From positions 22,490,022 through 22,554,021 of the forward strand of contig OY756967.1 in NCBI GenBank assembly GCA_963580455.1: a DNA stretch of 64,000 nucleotides, read 5' to 3'. The DNA is from Euonymus europaeus (lineage: Eukaryota > Streptophyta > Magnoliopsida > Celastrales > Celastraceae). The translations under genes were made by a program, and so were the position numbers. Below, piece after piece: positions 34,435-46,957 of the stretch. Numbering within the stretch: the stretch's first letter is position 1; each line of letters starts with the position of its first letter. Below the pieces are notes generated by a model. That model was not told the origin of the DNA. It saw only the letters and a list, made by a program, of their open reading frames with translations, and searched no databases.

Positions 34435-35774
34435 ACCACAACTATATAGAAAAAATCTCAACTTCTCTTTCTTCCCCGTAGCATCACCATCACCATGGAT
34501 GCTGAGACAACCAAAGCTTATTAACACCACCTCCTCCTCTCTTTCTTTATCTCAGCTACAAGGCTCTCTATCTTAGATCTCTCTATTTTGCACTTCTGTA
34601 GCATCACCGATAACTTCAATTGCAAACAAATTTCAAGTCAAATTGGATTTTTAAAATTTCAGATGGTTCTAGATCCACGCGACGAAATGAGTGTTTGGAA
34701 ATATCTTTTGAAATTCTGTGAGACAGTTGCAATTTGCGGCGATTAAGAATCAACAAATTGAAATCATCAGAGTGATTCACGATCTTCTTCCCCTTGTCCC
34801 TTGAAGAGAACAATCAAGATATAGTTCTAAGTCTAGTGATTGCATTTCTAAAGAACTCCTAAAAAGCAGATCCATTGTGTGTGGATTTGGGAGATACTGG
34901 TTTATCAAACAATTGCGGAGGAGCAACCTTATTGGGCGACTCGGAGACCTGTTCTTCCGATTTTGGAATAGAAGGTAAGGTTATGAGTAAGGACCTACAG
35001 ACGACGACGAAAGATTCAGTCGCCTGTGATAATTCTGGCCAGTCGACATCAAATAATAAGAGACAAATGAAATATTTTTATTTGTAAATTAGGCTTTTTT
35101 TATGAATATTTTCCTTACAAAAAATGACGTGAATTGTTTTCATTTCACAAGAAGTCGGTGATTGCGAATGAATACAGATGAGTGAGAAAAAAGAATACAA
35201 TGACTCATGATTTTGACAACCTATTATGGAGTTTGGGTTTAATTTGGATTTGTTTAGTGAAACCCTTTTCATAGTCATGGGACCAATAGGGGCAACACGT
35301 GGTTAAAATATATTTTGAGCCCAAACTAGTCAAATTCGAGCTAAAAGGCCAAAATACATTTTGAGCCCAAATCAGACCCATAGTAATTTATCCCAACTTA
35401 TCACTTTATCAGAAGGGTCTTAACAGCCCAATAGGAATTTGGGCCATAATGCAGTTGTTAGCCAATAGCCACGACTTGCCTAGCTGGGTGGCTAGCCAAA
35501 CTTTAGAAGTTCAAAAGGCTGCAAAGGCCCATAACAAACCTTTGTCCGCGAAAACTTAGGCGGATTATATGTGAGAGCTAATCATCATCATCATCTTTTT
35601 AAAAATTAAGTACACCACACGGAAATACACACGCACACACGCAATTCACTCACTCAACCCAAAAACCCACTTTTAGCCTTTTAGGAAGGGATTTGGAAAC
35701 TACTCAAGTCTCAGTGCAACACATATATCCATCATCACCTATTCGTAACCGCCCTATTACTCTCTTCCCCCCTC
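34435..35774. other. Intergenic region between MULE-C and the HIPP gene
   Basis: Short frames at 34616-34813 and 34875-35087 have no recognisable domain. CT-rich stretches at 34460-34600 look like a plant leader, so the remnant of a small gene cannot be excluded. A ~35-bp phrase, ATTTTGAGCCCAAA with flanks, is directly repeated near 35310 and 35355. Confidence 0.45.
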
Positions 35775-35780
35775 TATAAA
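35775..35780 (+). promoter_or_regulatory. Probable TATA box of the HIPP gene
   Basis: TATAAA lies 67 bp upstream of the HIPP start codon, in a CT-rich context and followed by a short leader. The position is right for a plant core promoter. Confidence 0.6.
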
Positions 35781-35846
35781 TTCGCTCATTCGCCTCACAT
35801 TCTCTCCGATTCCGACTCTTCAGAACACAACGGACTGAAACTGACG

Positions 35847-37376
35847 ATGGGCAAGGTGAGTTCTCAGTTTCCGTTTCTCTTTTTCATGGTTATTACGTTC
35901 AGGTGGAATGGGTGTGATTGACTGTTGGTCTTTTCCTCATATGTTTCAGAAGAAGAATAACGAGAACAAAGATAGCAAGGCAGATGGGGAGACCAAGAAA
36001 GGAAATGGTGAAAAGAACCCAGTTACTGTAGTGCTCAAGGTGGACATGCACTGCGAAGGTTGTGCCGTCAAAATCATCAAGTCCGCCCGTGGATTTGAAG
36101 GTTTGTTACTACTTCACTCTCTGTTTCTACATTATTGGTCGATTTTACCGTATGATTGCTCTGTTTTTAGAAAATTTGATGGGTCCTTATTTTGTGGGTT
36201 TTTTGGTGCGTTATTTCCCTTCTCTTCTGCATGCTATGTTTCGGAGTTTGTTGACGAATTCTGTTTTTTTTCCTTCTATTTGTTGGGTTCAGGTGTTGAA
36301 TCGGTGAAAGCAGAGGCCGATTCGAACAAACTCACTGTGGTAGGAAAAGTGGATCCGTCGAAGATCCGGGAGAAGCTGGAGCAGAGGACCAAGAAGAAGG
36401 TGGACCTCATCTCTCCACAACCCAAAAAAGATAACTCCAAAGATAATGACAACAAGGAGAACAACAACAAAAACAAAGAACCCAAAAAGGAAGAAAAGAA
36501 ACCTGACGACAAGAAGAAAGCAGAGAATGAGAAAAAACCCAAACAGGTATGAATCAAAAGAGCACTTGATTTTCCTCTATTTTTTTTTCGTCGCAGTTTT
36601 TGAGGTTTTTTGGGATACTTTATTTTACAGTCTGGCATTTTCCAAATCAAATAATTGTCAATTTTATTTCTCGATTTGAAGTTTTATTACTCAGTCTATG
36701 TCGGTTTACTTGTAATTCAAGCTTTAGTCAATGCGAATTGCAATGCTCATTATAGCTGGCTTTTATTTTAGTGATAGTTAATTTGTTGTTTTATATTGTG
36801 AAGGCTCCGGAGACGACGGCGGTGTTGAAGGTGATGTTGCATTGCCAGGGATGCGTCGAGAGGATTCGCAGGACAATTACGAAGACCAAAGGTGAGATAA
36901 TCAGATTCCCCTATCCCGTACCGTCATCGTAAATGTGATTTAATTTGGATACGCCCTTAAGATTCTCTGTTGTTGTTACAGGCGTGAAGGAGATGTCCAT
37001 AGACAAGCAGAAAGAGCTGGTGACAGTCAAAGGGACCATGGACCTGAAAGCACTGACTGAGAATTTGAAGGAGAAATTGAAGAGGCCAGTTGAAATTGTT
37101 CCCCCTAAGAAGGAAGAGAAGAAAGACGGCAACGGCGGTGATGAACAAAAGGGCGGCAATGGCGGGGGTGGAAAGAAGAAAAGCGGTGGTCAAGAGGAGA
37201 TATCTGGCGGCGGCGGCGGCGGTCCTATTATGGAAGGGAACAGAATAGAGTACCAGATGCAACCTGTGTTTGCATTCGGGTATGGACATGGGTATGAATA
37301 CCCGCCTTACCCGGTTCAATTGCACGCACCTCAGATGTTCAGTGATGAGAATCCCAACGCTTGCTCCGTTATGTGA
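35847..37376 (+). CDS. Heavy-metal-associated isoprenylated plant protein (HIPP), 5 exons, 298 aa
   Basis: Exons are 35847-35855, 35950-36100, 36293-36546, 36804-36891 and 36982-37376, all in phase. The first exon codes only MGK. Two heavy-metal-associated domains are split by introns: the first with MHCEGC and VVGKVDPSKI, the second with LHCQGC and VKGTMDLKAL. Each has the CxxC metal site. A Lys/Glu/Asn-rich linker separates them and a Gly-rich segment follows. The protein ends CSVM, a CaaX box for farnesylation, which would tether it to membranes. HIPPs bind metals such as Cd, Zn or Cu and act in metal homeostasis and stress; the metal here is not deducible. The two-domain lysine-rich layout resembles the HIPP3/5/6 group. 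Confidence 0.93.
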
Positions 37377-40300
37377 AGAAGAAGAAGAAGAAAAGAAGAA
37401 GGCGTAGGTTATTATGAAATGAAGAATGTAAATAATAAAGATTTATGACTGCTTCGTTGGGAAGGGAAATTTTGGTTGTTGAATGGGACCCGAATCCGAT
37501 CCTCCATCTGGATGTTTTTGTTTTCATTTAAGATAAATATAAGTGCTACTAGTTCTTCTTCTTCCTCCTCCTCCTTTTCTAATCCGACTGTAAAGTGCAG
37601 ATATTGGCAGTAACCATTAATGCCTTTAGAGGGTGGGGCTGCTATATGTGATGTCCAACTACTTGGACATGGACATTTCACAGAATGCCATTCAGGGGCT
37701 TCAATCAAACCCAGCGGGCAGGTCAGGCAAATACTGATTGCATTCAAGACATGGAGGATTCAGACAAGACCCTCTACAATCAATTTGCACACCTAGCTGT
37801 ACTACCTGCCAATTCAATGCCCAAGTGAACATATTTTATTAGGTGCCAAAATAGGGTAATCCAGCCTCGAATTAGTTTATTATTCCCTAAAAAACTTCCA
37901 GCAATGAGAGTGCACAACCGCTTATCTAGGATGGCAAAAAAAATAATATTTTTATATTTATCTAGAGGTGCCAATTCAAGTCAGTTTCTATAAAATATTT
38001 GTATATCTAAAGTTGGATTTTCAAATGAATTTATTCGATCATATCCAAATTAGTTCAAATACGAATAAATGAATTGGACATGCTCGGACAGCTAAATCAA
38101 TAATTTTTTTTGTGTTTAGATTTTAAACTGAGCAAAATATTTATTTTTGTACATGACTTTAGAATTTATAACTCAGGTTAACATATGACTTTTGCCACCC
38201 TACAATTGATGAAACGCACAAAATTATCAGCTTATCATATGGCGGAATTTGAGACCCAACAGCAGCTTCTTTTTCATGTAGGTATGTATTTGATGTACAA
38301 TTTAATGTGGAAAGAACTTTTGAGGTCACAGGTGGGACCTACTAATTATTGGACATTTTCGCACCATGAACGTGCGAGAGCACGCCTTTTCTTTTGGACT
38401 CACACACGTTCAAATACAAATAGTGTATAGGCTTAGCATAGACAGATAGACTGAGTGATGCCAAAACGTTACTGTTCTGTTATTTCTGGAGTTGTGGGGC
38501 AGCAACAAACAATGCAGCATTTCCTGGAAAGAACGCGGCTCGTCAGTGTGTTTGTTAGTGGAGTTTAATTAGCACCAAATGTTCAAATTCACAAGCTATG
38601 CCTCTGCCAATTAAAACAGGGGATGAATAAAACCTTACCATTTGATGTATTAAATCGAATAAACTAAAACGGATAATATTATTAATATGAGTCGAGTATA
38701 GATCTACGACATATATTAAGGGCATTGTCTCAGTCGTTTGGAATTTACAACGGTGAAGTTAATTGTGTTTTAAGACTTCCTTGGCATCATGAGGGTAAAT
38801 AAACAAGTCGGTCAATGTCTTTTTTTTTTCTAAAAAAAAAGAAAAAGAAAAAAGAAGACGACTTGGAGAGTCAAGTTTTGTTTGAAGTAAAAAAAAGGAT
38901 GTTAACCAATGGTTGGATGTGCATGTGCTGCGGTTGGGCCCGCCGTGTCTAATTTTACGGGACGTGCAAAAGCATGATGTGGGTGTTATACATGTACGTG
39001 ATGTAAATCATGATGCCACACGTGCCGCTCCGGTCTATATATCTCACACATGTGATTAGAGAAACAATCGGTTAGGTTACACAGAAAGAGTAGCCTCTCC
39101 TTTTGTAATTTTTATTATAATTATAATAAATCTTATTTAAATTGGTAACAAGAGAGATTCGAACATAAAATCTTCCGCTCCCTATACATGTGATAAAATT
39201 ATTCAAATAACATAAAGAAATATTATGAGATATATATTATATCATTTATATGTTTTAACAGATTCCGCCAGACTAACTCAAAATGACTCAACAAGTAGTA
39301 GTTTTATAAGGTGCAGGCTGTATGTGTTCCGTGTATCCCAGTGGCATACCCAAACCACTTATTTGAGAATTAATCAGAATATTCCAAGTTCATGTGATCA
39401 AAGAGGTTCACTCTTTAATCTCCTTTTCTTTTCCATTAGCGTGATGATTGCATGAGCTAAAATCCACGTGGACCCATCTAAAATCTATGAAAAGTAAATT
39501 TATGAGAATCAAAGTCATCTACTTCTCTCATGATATGTTTGGTTTATGAAAAGGAAAACAAGATTGGGAACAGGAATTTCAATCTTGATGTTTGATTAAT
39601 GAATGGATATTATAACAGGAATATTATATTTCAGTGTTTTATAGGTAAAAATTTATTGAGGAATAACATTATCAAACACGATATATTACTAATTAATAGC
39701 AAATATTAGCAAACATCTTCTAAAAAAATAAATTAATAGCAAAAGTCCCCGCACATACGAAAGGGTTTGCTCCTTTTTTTTAATATATCAAATTTGTAGT
39801 CACCACAAAATTACAAATATGCACTGGCAAAAAGAAGGAAAATCTCTTGAATTCCTACAGACTTTATTTTATTTTAAACTAATACAAAATAATTAGGTTA
39901 AATGTATGGATGGTTGAGAGTTGTTTGATCTAATGGTTATAATTTTGACAAGAGACAAAAATTATAATTGAACTTGTAAAATCAATTCTCATTAGGCAGG
40001 AACATACCATTCCTTAGGGAGAGAAGCAACGTGCAATTTCGGAGAAGCATGAAATACAATGTTCCGTTCCGCTATATTATTTCATACCAAACGTGAGAAT
40101 TTAGTTTGACTACGGAATTGACCATTTCATACCGGTCGAAATGGAGTAACCAGACATCGCATAAGAGTTTCTTCACTTTCGCATGGAAAATGGAAGTGAA
40201 AAGGAAATAGGAAAAAGAAAAAGGAATTATTTAAGACATTTAATTAAACCACTCCAACAAGTGTATTTAAGTGAACTTCTCTATTTTTTGAATGAGTTAA

Positions 40301-41330
40301 CGGGGTGAACTTTAGTTCGAGATTACATATTATTCAATTCATCAATTGAATTATTTGAGATAAAAACTAGAAATTTCCATGAACATGGTAGGTCTATCAA
40401 TATAAGTTTTCTCCATCTCAAGAAATATCCTTTTGTACACTGTCTATCAATGTAGTTTTCTCCATCTCAATTCAATTGTGTACTTCATTGACAATATAGA
40501 TAGGTCGACACTACTCGTTATCTTTAACAGTCCGCGGGCAAAATATCCTTTGGTAAATCCAATTGACATGATTGGTTTTAAAATAATTGAGCATAGATTG
40601 ACGTGTACTAGCAAACTTGTTGCACAAGGAGTTGTAGATAGGAAAGAGAAGTCCTCAAATTTGATTTGGATTTCCAGTCTCTTCGTATTGACGATCATAC
40701 GAATATGAAAGGAAACAAAACTCATCTCTCTCTTTGGACCTGTTCGAATTATAGTATTAAAGAGTTGAGTAGGGAGGATTAAGTGAAATAGTCATTATAT
40801 ATCTTATTTGATTTTACGTGAGAAGGGATTAGAAAGATAATATAAGTAATTTTGAATGTTTAAATTATTTATTATATCTTATTCTATCTTTTATTCAAAC
40901 AAAATTAATAATTTATATTTTAATTAATTCTTATTCTATTCAATCAATGTAGAATTTCATTTAATTATTCTATTTTATCCCACTTCATTGTCCCTTAGAC
41001 TATCTTACTTATTTTTTTTATTTTTTATCCAAGCAAACCTTTAATAGCTGTGATCTTAAAAAATAATATAAAAGAAAAAGAAGACTTTTCCTTCTATTGC
41101 AGCCCCAGATCTCAATTAAATGTTTGATGGATTTCCTGGGCCTTACCATAAAGAAACTCTAAAGCGCAAAATAGGCCCAAGACAGTAGAGTCCATTTGAA
41201 CATGATGCCTAAACAAGACTGCTGGACCGAAAAAGAGAGCCCTTTTCAAGATTCACAACTTCTTCTTCTTCTTCTTCGATGCATGTAAACTACTTTCACA
41301 TATTGATATAAACAAAGAGACTAAAAGTTA
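37377..41330. other. Intergenic region
   Basis: A GAA microsatellite (37377-37400) follows the HIPP stop and belongs to its 3' UTR. No gene is supportable. 39530-40110 contains several MITE-like phrases (ATGTTTGGTTTATGAAAAGG, and near 40080 TTCATACCAAACGTGAGAA, partly inverted). 40735-41035 has similar AT-rich transposon remnant texture. The ends are too degenerate to call. Confidence 0.5.
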
Positions 41331-41696
41331 TTAGAAATTTGGCATAGATGTGTTGTCAGCATCATCATCTAGGATGAGCTTTACTATACTATTCTTAAGG
41401 GAGTTGACAATAGCCCAGATCTTGGTGCTGTTCTTGAAACCTTTCTTCTCAACTTCTTTGTTGACATCAACATGGATTCCTCTTCCCTCACCCTGATCAA
41501 GGCCTTCTACCTTGAGTCGCATAGCTAACACTTCTCCAACGACACTGGCTGCTTTGGTATTCTTGATGGAGTGTTCAACTGTGGACGCTGTTGCAACATT
41601 CCTTCCATTGTTTCTGTCTACAACATTTGCTGTAATGTACTTCAGCGAAATAAATAATCTCAGACATACCTCTTCAAAAGCGTCATCTTGATTATT
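41331..41696 (-). CDS. Last exon of a uL18 (ribosomal L18p/L5e)-like gene
   Basis: Minus strand, from a splice acceptor (TAATGGCAG) to a stop at the 3' end, about 121 codons. The protein includes LKYITANVVDRNNGRNVATASTVEHSIKN, AASVVGEVLAMRLKVEGL, then EVEKKGFKNSTKIWAIVNSLKNSIVKLILDD. This matches the organellar-type L18p/L5e family of plants: start of the domain, the Val-Val-Gly-Glu helix and the C-terminal helix. No start codon lies in this frame, so one or more upstream exons are needed. A likely 5' noncoding exon with a GTGAGT donor sits near 42940-43010. I could not find a convincing first coding exon, so a decaying copy is possible. Confidence 0.6.
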   Translation of the reverse strand, partial: NNQDDAFEEVCLRLFISLKYITANVVDRNNGRNVATASTVEHSIKNTKAASVVGEVLAMRLKVEGLDQGEGRGIHVDVNKEVEKKGFKNSTKIWAIVNSLKNSIVKLILDDDADNTSMPNF

Positions 41697-43512
41697 CTGC
41701 CATTATTTAACAACAGGAAAACAATATTAGTACTTCAAGTAACATTAGTAAGAAACCTTAATAAGGTCACATTTGTTTAAGCTCTTAAATTGGCATTTAA
41801 ATTAATATTCTGAAAACTCTAAAATTCGGTTTAATTCCCTGAAAAACCATCACTCCACATACTATACAGGCGTAAACTTTAAGTACATCTTGTCTTCTCT
41901 GACCTTGTCCACCACGAGAGCCTTATGCATTGAAGTTGTTTATAATTTTTACCAACCTTTTATCAAAAGAATCAGATCTGATCATCTGAATTCAACACTA
42001 AAGTCTTGATGAATCTCTATGAAAACATTCCTACTGCAACTCGTGGTGAAGAATCATAACCTTCCTAGAATCTTCACTCCTCTTTTTCTTCTTTCCAATA
42101 TGAGCATTCACCTTAATATTCGCCAGAGTCAGTTATCCCATTTCCAAAATTTTAATTGGAAATAGGATGCATAAATATAATGGCCGCAAATTTTGTCCCA
42201 GAAACTTCATATAATACCAAGTAAAGTGTACTTGTCATAAAAAAAGTCAGTTTCCCAGGTTCACAATCTTGATTATTTTTCAAGTGGAAAATGATCATCA
42301 TCAGCATTCAATGCATAATTGCAGAAACAGGTGCAATGAGAAATAAAAGATAATCACTATCAGACAACCAGCACTATCCACATCCAGGGCTCATAAGTCA
42401 TAAGTGATCAGGCCATAAAGTTACTAAGACTTGGAACATGCTTTGAATGATTTGGATGACTAAGTTGGAAAGAAACTAACTAGTTATTTACTAGTAATTG
42501 GCACTCAATCTGTCAACATGAGCTCAGAGACAGGAAGACATAATCATAACTTCATAAAGCCTGTTGAGAACATCAAGTTCTCAAGTAAGCTACTTCAGAG
42601 GTAACAAAAGCTGTGTTTCCCACCAAAAGGTAGGGGTGCAAAATCTGAGCTATGCTAATGCTATGCCCAAGCTCGTTTACGAGCAGTTAAGCTAGCCTGA
42701 CATCCACATGCACTATAAATTCAACCAACAAGAGCAGGCTAGCACGAATAAAACGTTCAAATTCCAGAATTTTCAATATCCATCAATATTGAAACCTAAT
42801 AAATGAATGAAAACCGACACAATAGAACTGGATTACAATCATTAAACATAAATTTAAAAGAAAAACCGAATTTCATTGAAACAAATGATCAAACAGTTCA
42901 TATGCAACGGCATTGATTTGTTTGACCGATGACTCACCCGGATAATTCCGAAGCAACTCCGACGAATCCCGACGAAATTAGTGTTGGCTCAAGTGGGGTT
43001 CTTTTTTTTTCTTCAAGAGAAGTTGAGGCGGAAACGAAGAGTATAGAGGATCTCTAAATCAGAGCAACAGATGCTCAAAAATGGGGCTTTTGAAGTGAGT
43101 TAATGTGCATGATGGGCTAAACTTTTGGGTTGTCGGTACATCAGATGGGCCTTTCTCCAGCCCAAACCTCTGGCTGATCCACCGCAATTAAACGACGTCG
43201 ACGCAATTACCCGCGAAAGTCAGTACCACTACCGCCTACGCCTCGCAGCCTGCCTGCAGTCCAACTCCGATACGCAACGAAAGTGCTCGTCTCACACAGA
43301 CCAAACTATCAGACTGCACACGTGTCTTTCCTGATCCTTCCCAATACCCTATATATTCCTGAACTCTACCTGCTCCATTCGGACTCTCTGTCTGACGGGG
43401 CCTTGTTTTGCCTTCTCTGCGTCTGTGTACTTTCACAACACCGAAACGAAGCCCTAGATCTAAGCGCACCGTCGGTTATACACCTTCCCTGGTGCGCTCC
43501 ATTTAAGAAAAC
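41697..43512. other. uL18-like gene introns and shared upstream region with the ABCF gene
   Basis: 41697-42940 should hold the intron(s) and missing 5' coding exon of the uL18-like gene. 43020-43440 lies between two divergent transcription units and is GC-richer, with ACGTCGACG and CACACGTG near 43320. This suggests a short bidirectional promoter. Confidence 0.45.
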
Positions 43513-43513
43513 G

Positions 43514-43673
43514 ATGCCTTTTATGGCGGTATATGCATAAAACTTTATATCTTTGCTGATTATAATTGATTGATTTATACTTTTTTTCGCTTTGGCAGGT
43601 TAAAGATGGTGTCGGACGCGAGCAAGAAGGCGGCTCAGAAGAAGGCCGCGGCTGCCGCCAAGAGAGGTGGTAA
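43514..43673 (+). promoter_or_regulatory. Upstream ORF overlapping the ABCF start codon
   Basis: An ATG at 43514-43516 in the presumed leader precedes a probable leader intron (GT 43529 to AG 43598). After splicing, the frame continues past the main ATG (43606) in another frame and stops at TAA 43671-43673, giving 29 codons. If unspliced, the uORF stops within the intron. The leader boundaries are inferred. Confidence 0.45.
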
Positions 43674-46600
43674 GGCCGCCGCTTCCTCTAAGGTCAAGGC
43701 TGCGTCGGACTCACAGAACGGAGTTGTTGACAAGGTTTTCGACGGACTTGCGGCTTTCCAGATATCTGATCGGACTTGCACGGGCGTGCTCTGCTCGCAT
43801 CCACTATCTAGGGATATTAGGGTAATTTCCGAATTAGTTGTTTAATTAAGCATTTCTTTATTCCTTCGGAGTTTATGAAGAATCATAAGGATCTGTTGTT
43901 CTGGTGTCGTACTCAATGAATTTCCCACGATCAAATGGATGGTTTGGATTTTATCCTTGAATTAATCTTAGGTTTAAAAAAAGATACCTATTTAGACTTG
44001 AGATTGTTATGTAGACTGCTGAACTTTTAACTTAATTTTAAAAAAATGTTTCCAAAATGACAAACTGAAGGAACATGCTTTTGTTTTCATTTTTTTCCAG
44101 TAATGTTATTAAAGTGGCTTTAAGGTTAATGTCAACATTGACAGATTCTTTTTCCAAAAGTTTTTAGCATTTCGGAAGAATTCTGTTGATCATGTACTGA
44201 TTGGATTGTCCGGTATTCCTGTGTTACCATTATTGACCTCTGTATATTAAATACCAGCTCCTGAAAATTGGGGGGAATATGTTTGCCATTTTTCGTATAT
44301 TTGGACTGTAAAGGAACCTTAATTCCGTGCTTTCTTACTATGCCCACAGCACGTGTGTTTCTGTTTTTTACTTCTTAATTTTTAAACCTTTTCTATCCTT
44401 TTCGGAAACTGTGCTTTATTTTCAGCTTATATTTCTTCGCTTGATCTGCATTGCCAAGTGTTGAGGCAAGCCTCTGGGTTTTCTCATTGGGTTTTGACAA
44501 CTATTTTGTGTTTTCATTTGATGCTTAAAACTCTTTCTGGAGCTACTTGTTCCCTGTTTTAAAATTGTTATAGAAAAAAAGTATTGAAACATCACTGTTT
44601 GAAGCTCCTTATAAGGATTTTTTTTTTTTTTTTGCAAAAAGGAATATTGCTGCTGCCATCTTTGATATTTTATTGTGAATTAACTAACTTGCATCTCGCA
44701 GATAGAGTCTCTATCGGTTACTTTTCATGGACATGATCTCATCGTCGATTCAGAACTCGAGCTGAATTATGGCAGGTTTGGATCTTGCATCCCCAGCTTA
44801 AGATCTAACATTAAATTTGAGTTATCGTTTAATTTGTTTAACAGCGTTCATCATATGTTGACTTTTCAGACGCTATGGGTTGCTCGGGTTAAATGGATGT
44901 GGGAAGTCAACTCTTCTAACTGCAATAGGGCGTCGCGAGCTTCCGATACCGGATCACATGGATATTTATCACCTCTCCAGAGAGATTGAAGCTTCTGACA
45001 TGTCTTCACTTGAGGCTGTCATAAACTGTGATGTGGAGAGAATGAAGTTGGAGAAGGACGCTGAAGTTTTGGCAGCACAGGTTTGCTTGATTAATTTTCT
45101 TTAATTTTTATATTTATTAGGTGGGAAATGTACATTACTGTGAGTGACCTGCATATTTATTTTTTTGGCTTTAGGACGATGGAGGAGGAGAGGCCCTGGA
45201 GCGTCTGTATGAGCGCTTGGAAGCCATGGATGCATCAACTGCTGAGAAACGTGCTGCTGAAATTTTGTATGGGCTTGGTTTCAACAAAGAGATGCAGGCA
45301 AAGAAAACACGTGATTTTTCTGGTGGCTGGAGAATGAGGATTGCATTAGCACGAGCTTTATTTATGAATCCGACAATTCTGTTGCTTGATGAGCCTACCA
45401 ATCATCTTGGTAAGTTATGATGGTGCCAATTGTATTTTGGACAGATTTGGAAATGCCTTATTTTGTTATGTGTCGGCTATGCTTTGATGGTGTTGTGCAT
45501 CGCAGAGTTGGTAGTGGGTTTCCTGGCTCATTTTTTATATCCTTATGAAGCTACATCTGAGTAATCATGCTGATAGCTATTCTCTTGCTCATCTGAAGAT
45601 GTCTTTTCACTTCTGACATCGACTTTGGTCTTTGGCATATGAGCTTGTGATTCTTTGTTCTGGAATTCCAATATAATGTCTTTTGGGCAAAAATGACGGA
45701 ATAAGTTGATGTATAATTGAAGTTACTTTTGAGTAGAGTTTGTTGGAGCTGCTTTATAGGATATTGTCCTTTGATTATTATCCCTGTTTCTGGACCTGTT
45801 TAATTTTTTCAAGGTTTCCGTGTGTTTTCATTAGATTAAAGGATTCTTGATAAGTTTGATGCAGTGATGCTAATCGTTTGTTATCTTGGCTGGGAACAGA
45901 TTTGGAAGCTTGTGTCTGGTTGGAGGAGACGCTTAAGAAATTTGACCGCATTTTGGTTGTGGTATCACACTCCCAGGACTTCCTGAACGGTGTCTGCACG
46001 AATATCATACACATGCAAAACAAGATGTTGAAGCTCTACACAGGTAACTATGATCAGTATGTTCAGACTCGTAGTGAACTGGAAGAGAATCAGATGAAGC
46101 AGTACAAGTGGGAGCAGGAGCAGATTTCTAACATGAAGGAGTATATTGCTCGTTTTGGTCATGGGTCAGCAAAACTAGCTAGACAGGCACAGAGCAAAGA
46201 GAAAACTCTAGCAAAAATGGAGCGGGGTGGTCTCACCGAGAAGGTTGTTAGGGACAAAATTCTGGTCTTCCGTTTTGTTGATGTTGGGAAGCTCCCCCCT
46301 CCAGTCCTTCAGTTTGTTGAGGTAACTTTTGGTTATACACCTGAGAATCTCATCTACAAGAAAATTGATTTTGGGGTAGACTTGGATTCAAGAATAGCAC
46401 TGGTTGGACCCAATGGCGCTGGGAAGAGTACATTGCTGAAGCTGTTGACAGGGGATTTGGTTCCTCTTGATGGCATGGTTCGGCGTCATAATCATCTGAG
46501 AATTGCTCAATACCATCAGCACTTGGCTGAGAAACTTGATTTGGATCTGTCTGCTCTTCTGTATATGATGCGGGAATACCCAGGAAATGAGGAAGAGAAG

Positions 46601-46957
46601 ATGAGGGCGGCTATTGGGAGATATGGACTCACTGGCAAAGCCCAGGTGATGCCAATGAAGAATCTGTCTGATGGACAGAAGAGCCGGGTGATCTTTGCAT
46701 GGCTAGCATACAGACAACCTCACTTGCTACTTCTGGATGAACCAACTAATCATTTGGATATCGAGACAATTGACTCACTGGCTGACGCGTTGAATGAATG
46801 GGATGGGGGCATGGTTCTTGTTAGTCATGATTTCAGGCTTATCAACCAAGTTGCTCAGGAGATCTGGGTGTGTGAAAATCAAACTCTCACCCGGTGGGAA
46901 GGTGATATTATGGATTTCAAGCAGCACCTTAAGAGCAAGGCTGGTTTGTCTGATTGA
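43606..46957 (+). CDS. ABC transporter F-family protein (ABCF1/GCN-type), 5 exons, 597 aa
   Basis: Exons are 43606-43821, 44702-44775, 44870-45080, 45175-45409 and 45900-46957, all in phase. It is a soluble twin-ATPase ABCF protein without membrane segments. The N-terminus is an Ala/Lys-rich basic tail. NBD1 has Walker [10 protein letters not shown], signature FSGGW and Walker [12 protein letters not shown]. The ABCF linker helices follow ([21 protein letters not shown]). NBD2 has GPNGAGKST, signature LSDGQ and [12 protein letters not shown]. Both ATP sites look complete. The length is close to plant ABCF1. ABCF proteins act at the ribosome; the GCN20/ABCF1 branch is linked to translation and eIF2-alpha kinase control. 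The gene is divergent from the uL18-like gene. Confidence 0.95.

Noticed and set aside
39530..40110. Possible MITE with ATGTTTGGTTTATGAAA-like ends
   Set aside because: Inverted similarity is weak and no target duplication could be matched.
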